The notes beneath the pieces are model-generated. The model was not told the origin of the DNA, made no database searches, and saw nothing but the letters and a program-made list of their open reading frames with translations. Shown here in pieces: positions 1 through 7,187 of a stretch of 12,895 bases of DNA (within the stretch, counting starts at the first letter, position 1; every line of letters begins with the position of its first letter). The stretch is from an uncultured Chromatiales bacterium (GTDB taxonomy: Bacteria > Pseudomonadota > Gammaproteobacteria > Steroidobacterales > GCA-2729495): positions 1 to 12,895 of the forward strand of contig CAJXQV010000008.1 in the NCBI GenBank assembly GCA_913058165.1. Reading direction: 5' to 3'. The translations under genes and the position numbers were made by a program.

Positions 1-49
1 ACGAGATTGCCTCTTGTCTCGTGGGCTCGGAGATGTGTATAAGAGACAG
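1..49 (+). other. Nextera adapter contamination, left end (not biological)
   Basis: Positions 16-49 match the 34-nt Nextera Read-2 transposase adapter, ending in the 19-bp Tn5 mosaic end AGATGTGTATAAGAGACAG (31-49). Positions 8-15 (TGCCTCTT) are the reverse complement of the 8-base i7 index AAGAGGCA, and 1-7 (ACGAGAT) are the inner end of the P7 primer. The order P7-index-adapter-insert is exactly that of a library molecule, so native sequence starts at 50. This is seen directly; the index name (N711) comes from my knowledge of the Nextera set. Confidence 0.98.
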
Positions 50-396
50 TGTTCAACCTGCTCATAGCCGGGTCCGAAGTTCACCTGACGCAGGCGCTCC
101 GGGGTAATGCTGAGTCCGGCTGCCGCAATGTGTGCTTTGCCATTAATGACTTCGGGAAGAACATCGACAAAACGTTCGGCTTCATAGATTTTAAGCTCGA
201 CACCAATGAAGGTTGCGAAGCCGCGGATTAAATCGTATTCGGGTCCTTCGGGACCATGCGCACCAACGTAATAACTAGTGGGTGAATTACGTGTCACCAC
301 ACGCAGTTCACCCTGCTGTAGAACTTCTTCCAGCAGGGTCGGCGGGCGCGAACAGGTGCCCAGCAGTATGACTATCAAAACGAAAAGTTTACGCAT
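50..396 (-). CDS. mltF: Membrane-bound lytic murein transglycosylase F, N-terminal fragment (3' end missing)
   Basis: Only the first 115 codons are present; the gene runs leftward off the contig into adapter at position 49. Residues 1-15 (MRKLFVLIVILLGTC) form a short secretion signal. Cys15 lies in LGTC, a poor lipobox because of Thr at -1, so lipidation is uncertain. From residue 20 on, the protein follows the solute-binding-like domain (SBP_bac_3 type) that precedes the lysozyme-like domain in MltF: GELRVVTRNSPTSYY, then YDLIRGFATFIGVEL, then AAAGLSITPERL and FGPGYEQVE. MltF is an outer-membrane enzyme that cleaves peptidoglycan, yielding 1,6-anhydromuramyl products. The catalytic domain lies beyond the contig, so activity cannot be judged, and a plain amino-acid-binding protein is the main alternative. 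No strong Shine-Dalgarno is visible before the ATG; it was chosen because it opens the signal peptide. The frame stays open through the adapter, so an automatic translation would gain a false tail. Confidence 0.82.
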
Positions 397-606
397 AAAT
401 ATAAGCTGGCGGCACGTCGTTGGCACCTGTGAACTCAGCCGTTAATTTACCACGGCGGGCGACTATTTTCCCCCTGCAAATGCTCGGGTCTATCTGCCAG
501 ATGCACAGAATATTTTCTTTTCTATACAGGAGCTTATGCCGAGTACTGAAGGCAGGTAATGCCTAAGGTCTGATGCTGCTCGTCCAGGCCCAAGCCGTTG
601 TATTCA

Positions 607-645
607 AAACAAACAAGGGCCATGAGGCCCCTGTTTTTATTGTTA
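607..645 (-). terminator. Probable intrinsic terminator of the leftward membrane-protein pair
   Basis: ACAAGGGCC (613-621) and GGCCCCTGT (626-634) form a 9-bp stem with one mismatch around an ATGA loop, extendable by flanking A:T pairs. It lies 35-60 bases beyond the stop codon of the leftward gene ending at 672. In the leftward sense it is followed by TTGTTTGTTTTG, a moderate U-rich tract. In the rightward sense it is followed by TTTTTATTGTT, so it could act both ways, although no rightward gene precedes it. It also insulates mltF from the upstream genes. Confidence 0.6.
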
Positions 646-671
646 AATGGCTCGACTTATTCGTTCGACGT

Positions 672-1271
672 TTAGCCGAGAAACAGAGGTGAAATCAGCG
701 CATCTTTAGTGACCATGCACCAAATAATGTAAACGGTCAGAAACGTTGACCCGATTCCGCGAATTGCGGCCTGTTTTACATCACGTTTCGGATCCGCAGC
801 ATGGGTGTCTACGGCGTAGCGGATGATATCAGGCACGAGTTGCAGCGCCGCCATAATCCAGAAGGCAATGTACGCATCGACGGCCCATGGGTTGGCGAAG
901 AAACCACCGTAGTAAGTATCTACCAGCATTAAGCCAGCAAGGGGCACGATGATCGATGTCGGACCAGTGATTCCCAGAGCCATTAAGCGAAGCATACTGC
1001 GCGCCATAAGACCCGTTTGTTTGTCGCCAACCATTCTTACGCGCATAGCCCATACGTTGCTGAAGAAGGTGTGTCCGAAAAATATAAAGCCGGCAAACTC
1101 ATGGATAAACAACAGTGTTATTCGGCCAGACTCAGAATCATTGAGACCAGGAGGGGCAGGAACGCTTATGCCTAAAAAGGGGACGGTATACAGAGCCATC
1201 ACAATAAAAAATAAGCTGTAGCGAATGATCTTGTCTTTATTAATAGCGTTGAGTTGGGCTAAGTCATTCAT
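672..1271 (-). CDS. Multi-pass integral membrane protein of unknown function (199 aa)
   Basis: I do not recognise a named family. The 199-residue protein has about five hydrophobic segments, at roughly residues 17-35, 51-73, 97-118, 130-150 and 169-187, with short polar links, so it should lie in the inner membrane. The second segment carries two histidines (H57 and H67, in FIHEFAGFIFFGHTFF) ten residues apart on what could be one helix. Such spacing is compatible with metal or haem ligation, but this is only a suggestion. A TTG start at 1325 would add 18 residues; the ATG at 1271 is preferred because GGAG sits eight bases upstream of it (CGGAGCGCGTTTAATG). The gene follows the membrane protein at 1385-2089 on the same strand after 113 bases, and a terminator hairpin lies just downstream, so the two probably form one transcription unit. 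A DUF2269-like helical protein is a weak alternative. Confidence 0.75.
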   Translation of the reverse strand: MNDLAQLNAINKDKIIRYSLFFIVMALYTVPFLGISVPAPPGLNDSESGRITLLFIHEFAGFIFFGHTFFSNVWAMRVRMVGDKQTGLMARSMLRLMALGITGPTSIIVPLAGLMLVDTYYGGFFANPWAVDAYIAFWIMAALQLVPDIIRYAVDTHAADPKRDVKQAAIRGIGSTFLTVYIIWCMVTKDALISPLFLG

Positions 1272-1384
1272 TAAACGCGCTCCGAAATCGAATGGGGTAA
1301 GTAGAATGCTGCTAATCCTGAGCAAAAAGAGCGCGCTACACCATTGTTATTGCCTCTGGCGACTGCGCATTGGATTGTTAGCGA

Positions 1385-2089
1385 CTAGCTTTTGGTGGGT
1401 CGCCAGCCGCTGAGCCAAGCCGCGGTAACCACAATGGCGCCACAAATAATGGGTTCGCCGACATTGCCATAAATACCGCCGGTGCCCGGGTAGGGAATGG
1501 CGAAGAGTGGTAATGCGCCAGCAGCACCGATAAAAAGCCACTTCCAGCCACGTCGCCACCACAGAAATGCACCGAGGATAAGCGTCATAATGCTGAGCGT
1601 CATCGCGGGCCAAGGCATGATTTTAAAGCCAGCACCAATATCGGCATCGGCGCTACACGCAGTGTATTCAGCGATGTGGGTGGTATAACGGAAGGTGTCA
1701 GCAAAGCATGATGGATAGAAGCTGGCCTGTGAAAACAAGTAGAGGTCGTGAATACTGAAGTAGGTAGCGACTACACAGAAGGCGCCGATAAACCATTTGC
1801 TCTGCGCTATTTTGAAATTAGCCAGACGCGCCATGGAACCGATCGCGATGATGGTGGCTGGCAGCAATACATAGTGACCCATGAAGCGCACAAAGTTCAG
1901 CGCCAGTAATGGCTGGCCATCGCCGAGCGTGCTGCCCAGGCTCACTGTAATGTTGTCGAACCAAAGCAGCGATAGTGGAACGGTGGATAGTATTACGGCC
2001 GGCGTCGGAAATTTTTTGCAGATATTCAGCGCCCAGATCAAAAGAGCCATATCGACAATTGCAATGAAAAAATAACTTATAGAATACAT
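1385..2089 (-). CDS. Polytopic membrane protein of unknown function (234 aa)
   Basis: No family is recognised. The protein has six or seven hydrophobic segments, roughly residues 5-21, 29-46, 62-86, 98-117, 158-178, 183-200 and 211-228. The polar stretch between about 118 and 157 holds two cysteines (C128 in YPSCFAD, C145 in EYTACSAD) that could form a disulfide if the loop is periplasmic. Distinctive local motifs are RFMGHYVLLP near residue 70, IPYPGTGGIYGNVGEP near 198-213, and the basic-aromatic WWRRGWKW at 177-184. The ATG at 2089 is well supported by GGAG six bases upstream (CCGGAGTCAGACATG). It is followed on the same strand by the second unknown membrane protein (672-1271), and the pair may work together. 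No catalytic motif is evident; a transporter, sensor or redox membrane subunit are all possible. Confidence 0.78.
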   Translation of the reverse strand: MYSISYFFIAIVDMALLIWALNICKKFPTPAVILSTVPLSLLWFDNITVSLGSTLGDGQPLLALNFVRFMGHYVLLPATIIAIGSMARLANFKIAQSKWFIGAFCVVATYFSIHDLYLFSQASFYPSCFADTFRYTTHIAEYTACSADADIGAGFKIMPWPAMTLSIMTLILGAFLWWRRGWKWLFIGAAGALPLFAIPYPGTGGIYGNVGEPIICGAIVVTAAWLSGWRPTKS

Positions 2090-2483
2090 GTCTGACTCCG
2101 GCTGAACGGGGTTTAGATTAGGTTTGAGGCCTAGAACTGGAAGTAGATGAATGGAGCCTGAGGCAACGGCCAGAAATATTAGAACACAATGCCGCTAATA
2201 AAACAGACTCCTGCTGCACTCGGTGTAGACAGCCGACCCAGATAATTTTCGATATGAGTGGTTCGCTAAATATCAGTAACTGGCCCGGGCGCAGCAAAGC
2301 CTGAACTGGCTCTGTTTTATCGTTGTCCGGCATAGTTGCGTTAGATTAACCGGGGTTCTTTATGGCTGTGCCAAGAGTCTAAGCACTACTAACCTAGCCG
2401 GTAATATCCGGGTATGTCATTAGTGTGCCTTACACTTCGCGCTACCCAAGGTTGACCCGGATATATCTTTAGGCGCTTGCATC
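2090..2483. other. 394-base gene-free region between two leftward genes
   Basis: No convincing coding sequence lies here. The one open frame on the minus strand (2118-2333) has no ribosome-binding site and an unlikely product. The region should hold the promoter of the membrane-protein gene starting at 2089 and the 3' end of the lipoprotein transcript. I could not pick a clear sigma70 promoter by eye. The only structure I see is the inverted repeat at 2404-2464, listed separately. Confidence 0.6.
2404..2464. repeat. Inverted repeat with nested hairpin downstream of the lipoprotein gene
   Basis: ATATCCGGGT (2404-2413) and ACCCGGATAT (2455-2464) are perfect 10-base inverted copies separated by 41 bases. 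Inside the loop, AGTGT (2422-2426) and ACACT (2432-2436) can form a second small hairpin. The outer arm ends 20 bases past the lipoprotein stop codon, so the lipoprotein mRNA could fold here. There is no U-tract next to the outer stem, so it is not a typical intrinsic terminator. A perfect 10-base pairing at this distance is near what chance allows in a 13 kb window, so function is unproven. Confidence 0.4.
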
Positions 2484-3131
2484 TTATGGCTTTACCAATT
2501 TCGCCCGCTTCATCTGCCGAGCAATTTTTCGGGTTAGCGTGTTGATCATATCTGATAGCTCAGATTGATTTTTCGCCACTGAGACGATTCGGTAAATGGT
2601 CTTACCGTCCTTAGTTTCATTTATATCGGTAGTGAGCGTTAAGTCATAGATGGGAACTGTGTAGTCCTTGGTGTCTATATCTCCTTTGTAGTCGTACTGC
2701 ACAAAGTTAAACGTGTTATTGGTATAGATTGTTTCGTAGGCTTGCCCTGTGCTGCGATACACTTTTGAATCGGTTTTGCTGGTGATCTCTTTTGGTACCA
2801 TGCGCTGTTTGGTTACCCGGGTCACGATGACGCCGTCAATGTTGTTATCGAGAACCAGCTTTTCGACCATGGCGCGGGTTATTTCGGCATTCGGGTCGAG
2901 CAGGCTGGAAGCCGTAAACAAGGTGGTGTTATCGCTGCTAAGGCGTCTGCGCAGTTCACTATCAAACTGGCGGCGCCGAGATGAATCGCGCGCCAGAGTA
3001 ACAATTAATAGCCGGTTAAGATGCTGCCCTCGGGCTTCTGTATCTTCCCAAGTGCCTGAAACGGAGGTTCTGCCCGCGCAAGCAACCAGTCCTGCTGCTG
3101 CAATCACAAGCAATATTAGCTTGACTCTCAT
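2484..3131 (-). CDS. Putative lipoprotein of unknown function (215 aa)
   Basis: The N-terminus MRVKLILLVIAAAGLVAC is a lipoprotein signal with lipobox LVAC, making Cys18 the lipidated residue; Ala follows it, which favours outer-membrane sorting. The mature part begins SGTWEDTEARG, then LNRLLIVTLARDSSRRRQFD, then NIDGVIVTRV. It ends with a helix-rich tail, SDMINTLTRKIARQMKRAKLV. This layout (an SG-W-D motif, a strand with 'VLVVGLA-D--RR-FE', 'ADAVLVTR', and a C-terminal kinase-like 'LA--I---L---GL') is common in uncharacterised proteobacterial lipoproteins, some labelled DUF4136-like. No enzyme motif is visible. The open frame extends 54 codons further upstream, but the ATG at 3131 is chosen because it starts the signal peptide and has AGGTGA about ten bases before it. 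The gene is divergent from the 4.5S RNA gene and dnaX, with about 210 bases between. Confidence 0.8.
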   Translation of the reverse strand: MRVKLILLVIAAAGLVACAGRTSVSGTWEDTEARGQHLNRLLIVTLARDSSRRRQFDSELRRRLSSDNTTLFTASSLLDPNAEITRAMVEKLVLDNNIDGVIVTRVTKQRMVPKEITSKTDSKVYRSTGQAYETIYTNNTFNFVQYDYKGDIDTKDYTVPIYDLTLTTDINETKDGKTIYRIVSVAKNQSELSDMINTLTRKIARQMKRAKLVKP

Positions 3132-3305
3132 GGGTTCGGGTTCACCTGTATTCTGGTTCGTTAATGGTGTTCGCCTGCGAGCAGGCTCAGATAACACCAA
3201 TGCTGGCAAACATTTACAGATATTGCAAAGTGATATTGCAGCATTGCCCGTAATGTCAGCTAATGGCGAACACAGCCTTGCCGGCTCGCGCACACCGTAT
3301 TTGGC

Positions 3306-3334
3306 TTGCTCAAAGAGGCTGCACCGAATATTCT
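3306..3334 (+). promoter_or_regulatory. Possible sigma70 promoter of the 4.5S RNA gene
   Basis: TTGCTC (3306-3311) and TATTCT (3329-3334) are separated by 17 bases and resemble -35 and -10 boxes (3/6 and 4/6 matches to consensus). A start six to eight bases downstream would fall at about 3341-3342, exactly where the closing stem of the 4.5S RNA begins. The boxes alone are weak; the agreement in position is what supports the call. Confidence 0.45.
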
Positions 3335-3340
3335 TGCCTC

Positions 3341-3450
<110 letters not shown>

Positions 3451-3489
3451 TCTTAATTTCGATCTCCACTGGCTGCAGGCTGAGCAACG

Positions 3490-5130
3490 ATGAGTTATCT
3501 GGCACTGGCGCGTAAATGGCGACCCGGCACCTTCGCCGACCTGGTCGGGCAGTCGCATGTCGTCAGGGCGCTAACTAACTCGCTCGAGTCTGATCGGGTG
3601 CATCATGCGTACCTATTTTCCGGTACCCGCGGCGTGGGCAAAACCACAATTGCGCGAATTCTGGCTAAAGCGCTCAACTGTGAAAATGGCGTGGTTGCCG
3701 AGCCTTGTGGTAAATGCAGCGCCTGCTTGGCTATTGATGAAGGGCGTTTTGTGGACCTCATTGAGGTTGATGCGGCCTCGCGGACCAAGGTCGACGACAC
3801 CCGTGAGTTGCTCGAGAACGTTCAATACGCGCCCACTAATGCCCGTTATAAGGTGTACCTCATTGATGAGGTGCACATGCTGTCTAACAGCTCTTTTAAT
3901 GCGTTACTTAAAACTCTTGAAGAGCCTCCACCGCATGTAAAGTTTTTGCTGGCCACCACCGATCCACAAAAATTACCGGTCACCGTTTTGTCGCGTTGTT
4001 TGCAATTTAACCTCAAGCGTCTGCAAACCACGTTGATGTCTGACCGCATGGCAAAAATATGCGCTGCCGAAGGTCTGACTGCCGAGCCTGCTGCACTCAC
4101 CCGCTTAGCCCGCGCTGCCTCAGGCAGTATGCGAGATGCTCTGAGCCTGCTGGATCAGGGGCTGGTTTTTGGTGGTAATGAACTCACCGATAAAGACACG
4201 GCCGAGATGCTCGGCAGCCTTGATCAGAAGCATATAGGCAACCTTTTGGAAGCGCTTATTTCTACTGATGCCACTGAGCTTATTGCTCGTATACGGGTGC
4301 TTGATGAGCTTGTGCCGGATTACGCATCGGTTCTTAGCGACCTTGCCACAGCCTTGCAGCAGATTGCGGTCATTCAGCTTGCTGGTGCCGCAGCTCTGGA
4401 CCCTGATATGGACAATGACGGGCTTGAGGATATTGCCGGGCGACTCGATGCCGAGTTGGTGCAGTTGTATTATGAAATTGCTTGCGCGGGTCGTCGCGAT
4501 ATTTCGTTGGCCCCCGAGCCCCGTCTGGGCTTTGAAATGTGCTTATTGCGTATGTTGGCTTTCAGTCGTGGACCCGGTGCCACAGCTATTGTCGGCGGTG
4601 GTGGCACCGCTGCTGCAAAAGCACCGGCCAGCAAGCCAGCTGTGGCTAAGCAGAAACCTTCCACACCTGCTGCCGCGCCAGCATCAATTCGGCCAACAGC
4701 GAAGGCGATATCGGCAGCACCCGTGCTGAATTCGTCAGAAGACTGGCTGCAGCTGGTTGCGGGTTTGGGTTTGAGTGGTATGGCCGGCGAGCTGGCAAAG
4801 CATTGTGCTTTGGTGAGCTCTAATAACGGCGTTATTCGCCTCAGTATCGATGCTGCCAATGAGGCTTTGCTTACCGACAACATGAAGGGTCGGATGCAGG
4901 ATGCATTGCAGGCCTGTTTCAGCGATCCGTTGAAGCTGCTGTTTGAGCCTCGTGCCGCACAAACATTGCAGACCGCAGACACCATTGCCCAGCGCCATGA
5001 AGACTCCAAACAGGAAGAGCTGGATGCGGCCCGAGATGCCATTACTGGCGAGGCTGCGGTGCAGGATTTAATCAAGCGCTTTGACGCTACCGTGGATACG
5101 TCATCGATTTTGCCGAATAACAGCAAATAG
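3490..5130 (+). CDS. dnaX: DNA polymerase III subunit tau (clamp loader ATPase)
   Basis: DnaX is the ATPase of the replicative clamp loader; with delta and delta' it loads the beta clamp, and full-length tau ties polymerase cores together. The 546-residue product starts MSYLALARKWRPGTFADLVGQ, the family N-terminus, which fixes the start despite a weak Shine-Dalgarno (GCTGAG). Visible motifs are Walker A GTRGVGKT (45-52), four zinc-binding cysteines (64, 73, 76, 79), Walker B LIDEVH (124-129), the SRC motif with arginine finger R169, and sensor 2 GSMRDALSL (212-220). After domain III (to about 365) comes an Ala/Pro/Lys linker (about 370-412), then a tau C-terminal, polymerase-binding domain starting near EDWLQLVAGL. 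It is shorter than E. coli tau (643 aa), mainly in the linker and DnaB-binding part. No A-AAA-AAG slippage heptamer is seen, so a gamma form made in the E. coli way looks unlikely. It heads the dnaX-ybaB-recR cluster. Confidence 0.97.
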   Translation: MSYLALARKWRPGTFADLVGQSHVVRALTNSLESDRVHHAYLFSGTRGVGKTTIARILAKALNCENGVVAEPCGKCSACLAIDEGRFVDLIEVDAASRTKVDDTRELLENVQYAPTNARYKVYLIDEVHMLSNSSFNALLKTLEEPPPHVKFLLATTDPQKLPVTVLSRCLQFNLKRLQTTLMSDRMAKICAAEGLTAEPAALTRLARAASGSMRDALSLLDQGLVFGGNELTDKDTAEMLGSLDQKHIGNLLEALISTDATELIARIRVLDELVPDYASVLSDLATALQQIAVIQLAGAAALDPDMDNDGLEDIAGRLDAELVQLYYEIACAGRRDISLAPEPRLGFEMCLLRMLAFSRGPGATAIVGGGGTAAAKAPASKPAVAKQKPSTPAAAPASIRPTAKAISAAPVLNSSEDWLQLVAGLGLSGMAGELAKHCALVSSNNGVIRLSIDAANEALLTDNMKGRMQDALQACFSDPLKLLFEPRAAQTLQTADTIAQRHEDSKQEELDAARDAITGEAAVQDLIKRFDATVDTSSILPNNSK

Positions 5131-5214
5131 TTAAGTTTTAATCATTGAATTTGTGATTGCCGGGTTGCTTATTAGCCTGAATCGCAATTTTGTAAAAGAA
5201 ATAGAGGTGGATTG

Positions 5215-5538
5215 ATGAAAAACCCTTTGGGCCAGATGATGAAGCAGGCTCAGCAAATGCAAGAGCAAATGCAGGAGGCTCAAGCCGCACTCGCCAGCAT
5301 CGAAGTCGAAGGACAGGCGGGTGGTGGCATGGTGAAAATAAAAATGAGCTGTCGCCATGAGGTGCATGCTATTGATATTGATCCGCAGCTGCTGAATGAT
5401 GATCGAGAAATGCTTGAAGATATTCTCGTAGCTGCATTTAACGATGCCTTGCGTAAGGTAGAAGCCACCACCAAAGACAAGTACTCAGGTCTGACGTCCG
5501 GACTGGGCTTGCCCGCCGGTCTTAACCTGCCGTTTTAA
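5215..5538 (+). CDS. ybaB: YbaB/EbfC family nucleoid-associated protein
   Basis: This 107-residue protein matches the YbaB/EbfC family, small dimeric DNA-binding proteins that coat the nucleoid and are nearly always encoded between dnaX and recR. The N-terminal helix is [21 protein letters not shown]. Next come the strand region [30 protein letters not shown], the conserved [21 protein letters not shown], and a C-terminal [12 protein letters not shown] tail typical of the family. A TTG three bases upstream is possible, but ATG at 5215 is preferred: the strong AGAGGTGG site (5203-5210) places its GAGG core seven bases before this ATG. The gap to dnaX is 84 bases and to recR 22 bases, consistent with co-transcription. 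A link to recombination through its neighbour RecR is suggested in the literature but not shown by the sequence. Confidence 0.96.
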   Translation: MKNPLGQMMKQAQQMQEQMQEAQAALASIEVEGQAGGGMVKIKMSCRHEVHAIDIDPQLLNDDREMLEDILVAAFNDALRKVEATTKDKYSGLTSGLGLPAGLNLPF

Positions 5539-5560
5539 TTGCCACTGAGCTTTTATTACT

Positions 5561-6166
5561 ATGGCTTATTCACCGTTACTGCAAGACCTTCTCGAAGCGT
5601 TGCGCTGCCTTCCCGGTGTAGGTCCGCGCACGGCGCAACGGATGGCTTTCCGCTTGCTTGAACAGGAGCGCGATGGCGGAAGACGCTTAATTGCAGCCAT
5701 GCAGAAAGCATTGGATGAAATTGCGGAATGCGGTCGGTGTCGCATGCTCTCCGAAACCGAGTTGTGCTGGATTTGTTCAGCACCCCGGCGTGATGCTTCA
5801 ATAGTCTGTGTGGTGGAAAGTCCGGCAGATGTTATCGCGGTTGAAGATTCGGCTTCCTACAACGGGCATTACTTTGTGCTTATGGGTCGGCTGTCACCAC
5901 TTGATGGTATCGGTCCCGAAGAATTGGGATTGCATTTGCTTGAGGCTCGAATGGACAGCGGTGATGTGCAGGAATTGATCATTGCAACAAGTGCGACAGT
6001 TGAAGGTGAGGCCACTGCCGGTTATCTGGCGAGCCTTGCCCATCAGCGAAATGTTCGGCCAACCCGTATCGCGCATGGTGTGCCGTTGGGTGGCGAACTG
6101 GAGTTTGTCGATAGCAGCACGCTGTCATTGGCAATTTCAGGAAGGCTTAACCTGGGAGAGGATTAG
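5561..6166 (+). CDS. recR: Recombination mediator protein RecR
   Basis: RecR works with RecF and RecO to load RecA onto SSB-coated single-stranded DNA at gaps. The 201-residue length is standard. Motifs in order: an N-terminal helix-hairpin-helix (LRCLPGVGPRTAQRMAF, 14-30), a four-cysteine zinc finger (C57, C60, C69, C72, in ECGRC and CWIC), and a Toprim domain from about residue 80 with acidic E86 in VVESPADV. The conserved C-terminal segment is GVPLGGELEFVDSSTLSLA. No strong Shine-Dalgarno precedes the ATG, so translation may depend partly on coupling within the cluster, but MAYSPLLQDLLEALRCLPG is the family start. It is the last gene of the dnaX-ybaB-recR cluster and converges with rsgA, the two stop codons being only 17 bases apart with no visible terminator between. 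Confidence 0.97.
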   Translation: MAYSPLLQDLLEALRCLPGVGPRTAQRMAFRLLEQERDGGRRLIAAMQKALDEIAECGRCRMLSETELCWICSAPRRDASIVCVVESPADVIAVEDSASYNGHYFVLMGRLSPLDGIGPEELGLHLLEARMDSGDVQELIIATSATVEGEATAGYLASLAHQRNVRPTRIAHGVPLGGELEFVDSSTLSLAISGRLNLGED

Positions 6167-6183
6167 GCTCTCTCAATTATTGC

Positions 6184-7098
6184 TCAGGGCTCCACCTGCG
6201 CAGCTTCGGTCATGTGATACAGACGTTTGTAACTCTCGTAGCGCCGGGCACTAATCACGCCCTCTTCAACGTCTGATTTAACTTTGCAGCCCGGTTCCCG
6301 CAGATGCTGGCAATTTGCGAAGCGGCAATCTGCCGCAGCAGTGATGATCTCGGTAAATCCGGCCTGCACTGCGCGTACGTCAGCGAAGTAGGGCAAAAAA
6401 TCACGCACACCCGGTGAGTCAATCAGCCAGCCATTTTCAGGTAGCCGGTGCATCATCGATGCGGTAGTGGTGTGGCGTCCTTCCAGAGTGCCAGAGGATA
6501 GCTCAGCCACAGCTACTGTTGCAGAGGGCAGCAGCGCGTTAATGAGTGATGACTTACCCACTCCTGATTGGCCCACCAGCATGCCAGTATGCCCCGCCAG
6601 ATGCGCGGCAACATCGTCGATGCCTTCAGCCCGTTCAGTTGAAGTAAGAACGGTTCTGTAGCCAAGTTTTGCGTACGCCCGCAGTTCCTCTTCGGTGGCG
6701 GCATCCAGTTTGCCGGGGAGGTCGGTTTTGTTCCGCACGATGACAGCATCACAACCCATTGAGTGGGCGGCTGCAATGTATCTGTCAGTGAGAAAAAAGT
6801 CCGGTTTTGGTTGCGATGCCATCACCACCAGAAGCAGGTCGAGGTTAGCTGCCAGAGAGTCTGGATTGCCCTTGCGGCCGGGGCGTCGCAGTGTGTTTCG
6901 ACGCTCTTCGATAGATTCAAGAATCATCTCCCTGCCAGCGTCAGGCTCGCTCCAAATCACAATATCGCCGCACACCGGTTTGAGCTTGCGGCCCTTTAGC
7001 AGGAAGCCGGTTTCTGTTCCGTCATTCAGCAGTAGGCGGCCGCGTTTGCCATAGGCTGCGATGACCAATGCCGTTCGTTTTGCGGGATCCTGGCTCAC
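6184..7098 (-). CDS. rsgA: Small ribosomal subunit biogenesis GTPase RsgA
   Basis: RsgA is a circularly permuted GTPase that checks late 30S subunit maturation at the decoding centre. The permuted motif order is visible: G4 NKTD (123-126) precedes G1 GQSGVGKSS (176-184), switch I HTTT (209-212) and G3 DSPG (227-230). An OB-fold domain occupies about residues 8-75. The C-terminal zinc site is C258-x4-C263-x-H265-x5-C271, as in the E. coli protein. The 304 residues are shorter than E. coli RsgA (about 350), mainly because the basic N-terminal extension is missing. The start is GTG at 7098, with no clear Shine-Dalgarno; no other ATG, GTG or TTG lies between it and the upstream in-frame stop at 7147-7149, so it is the only usual choice. 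The gene is divergent from orn across an 89-base region. Confidence 0.95.
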   Translation of the reverse strand: MSQDPAKRTALVIAAYGKRGRLLLNDGTETGFLLKGRKLKPVCGDIVIWSEPDAGREMILESIEERRNTLRRPGRKGNPDSLAANLDLLLVVMASQPKPDFFLTDRYIAAAHSMGCDAVIVRNKTDLPGKLDAATEEELRAYAKLGYRTVLTSTERAEGIDDVAAHLAGHTGMLVGQSGVGKSSLINALLPSATVAVAELSSGTLEGRHTTTASMMHRLPENGWLIDSPGVRDFLPYFADVRAVQAGFTEIITAAADCRFANCQHLREPGCKVKSDVEEGVISARRYESYKRLYHMTEAAQVEP

Positions 7099-7187
7099 GC
7101 TGGAAAAAGGGTATGCATGTTTGCGTATAGCTCTTGATGATGTTTGTTAGAATTATCGCACGATTGCACAGGAACAAGGCGACAACT
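7099..7187. promoter_or_regulatory. Divergent rsgA/orn control region
   Basis: These 89 bases separate the GTG of rsgA from the ATG of orn and must hold both 5' regions unless transcripts start inside genes. AAGGCG (7176-7181) about seven bases before the orn ATG is its ribosome-binding site. Promoter boxes are not clear enough to assign. Confidence 0.45.

Noticed and set aside
49..231. 60-residue rightward open frame at the left edge
   Set aside because: It starts on the last adapter base and runs antisense to mltF, whose translation is clearly a real protein.
352..430. 9-base inverted repeat (ACAGGTGCC / GGCACCTGT) flanking the mltF start codon
   Set aside because: A 9-base pairing with a 61-base loop is expected several times by chance in a window of this size, and no other regulatory feature supports it.
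2118..2333. 71-residue leftward open frame in the gene-free gap
   Set aside because: No ribosome-binding site, a Ser-rich tail without sense, and no recognisable domain.
4470..5126. 218-residue leftward open frame inside dnaX
   Set aside because: Antisense to the tau linker and C-terminal domain; Ala/Ser-rich reading of the opposite strand with no ribosome-binding site or domain.
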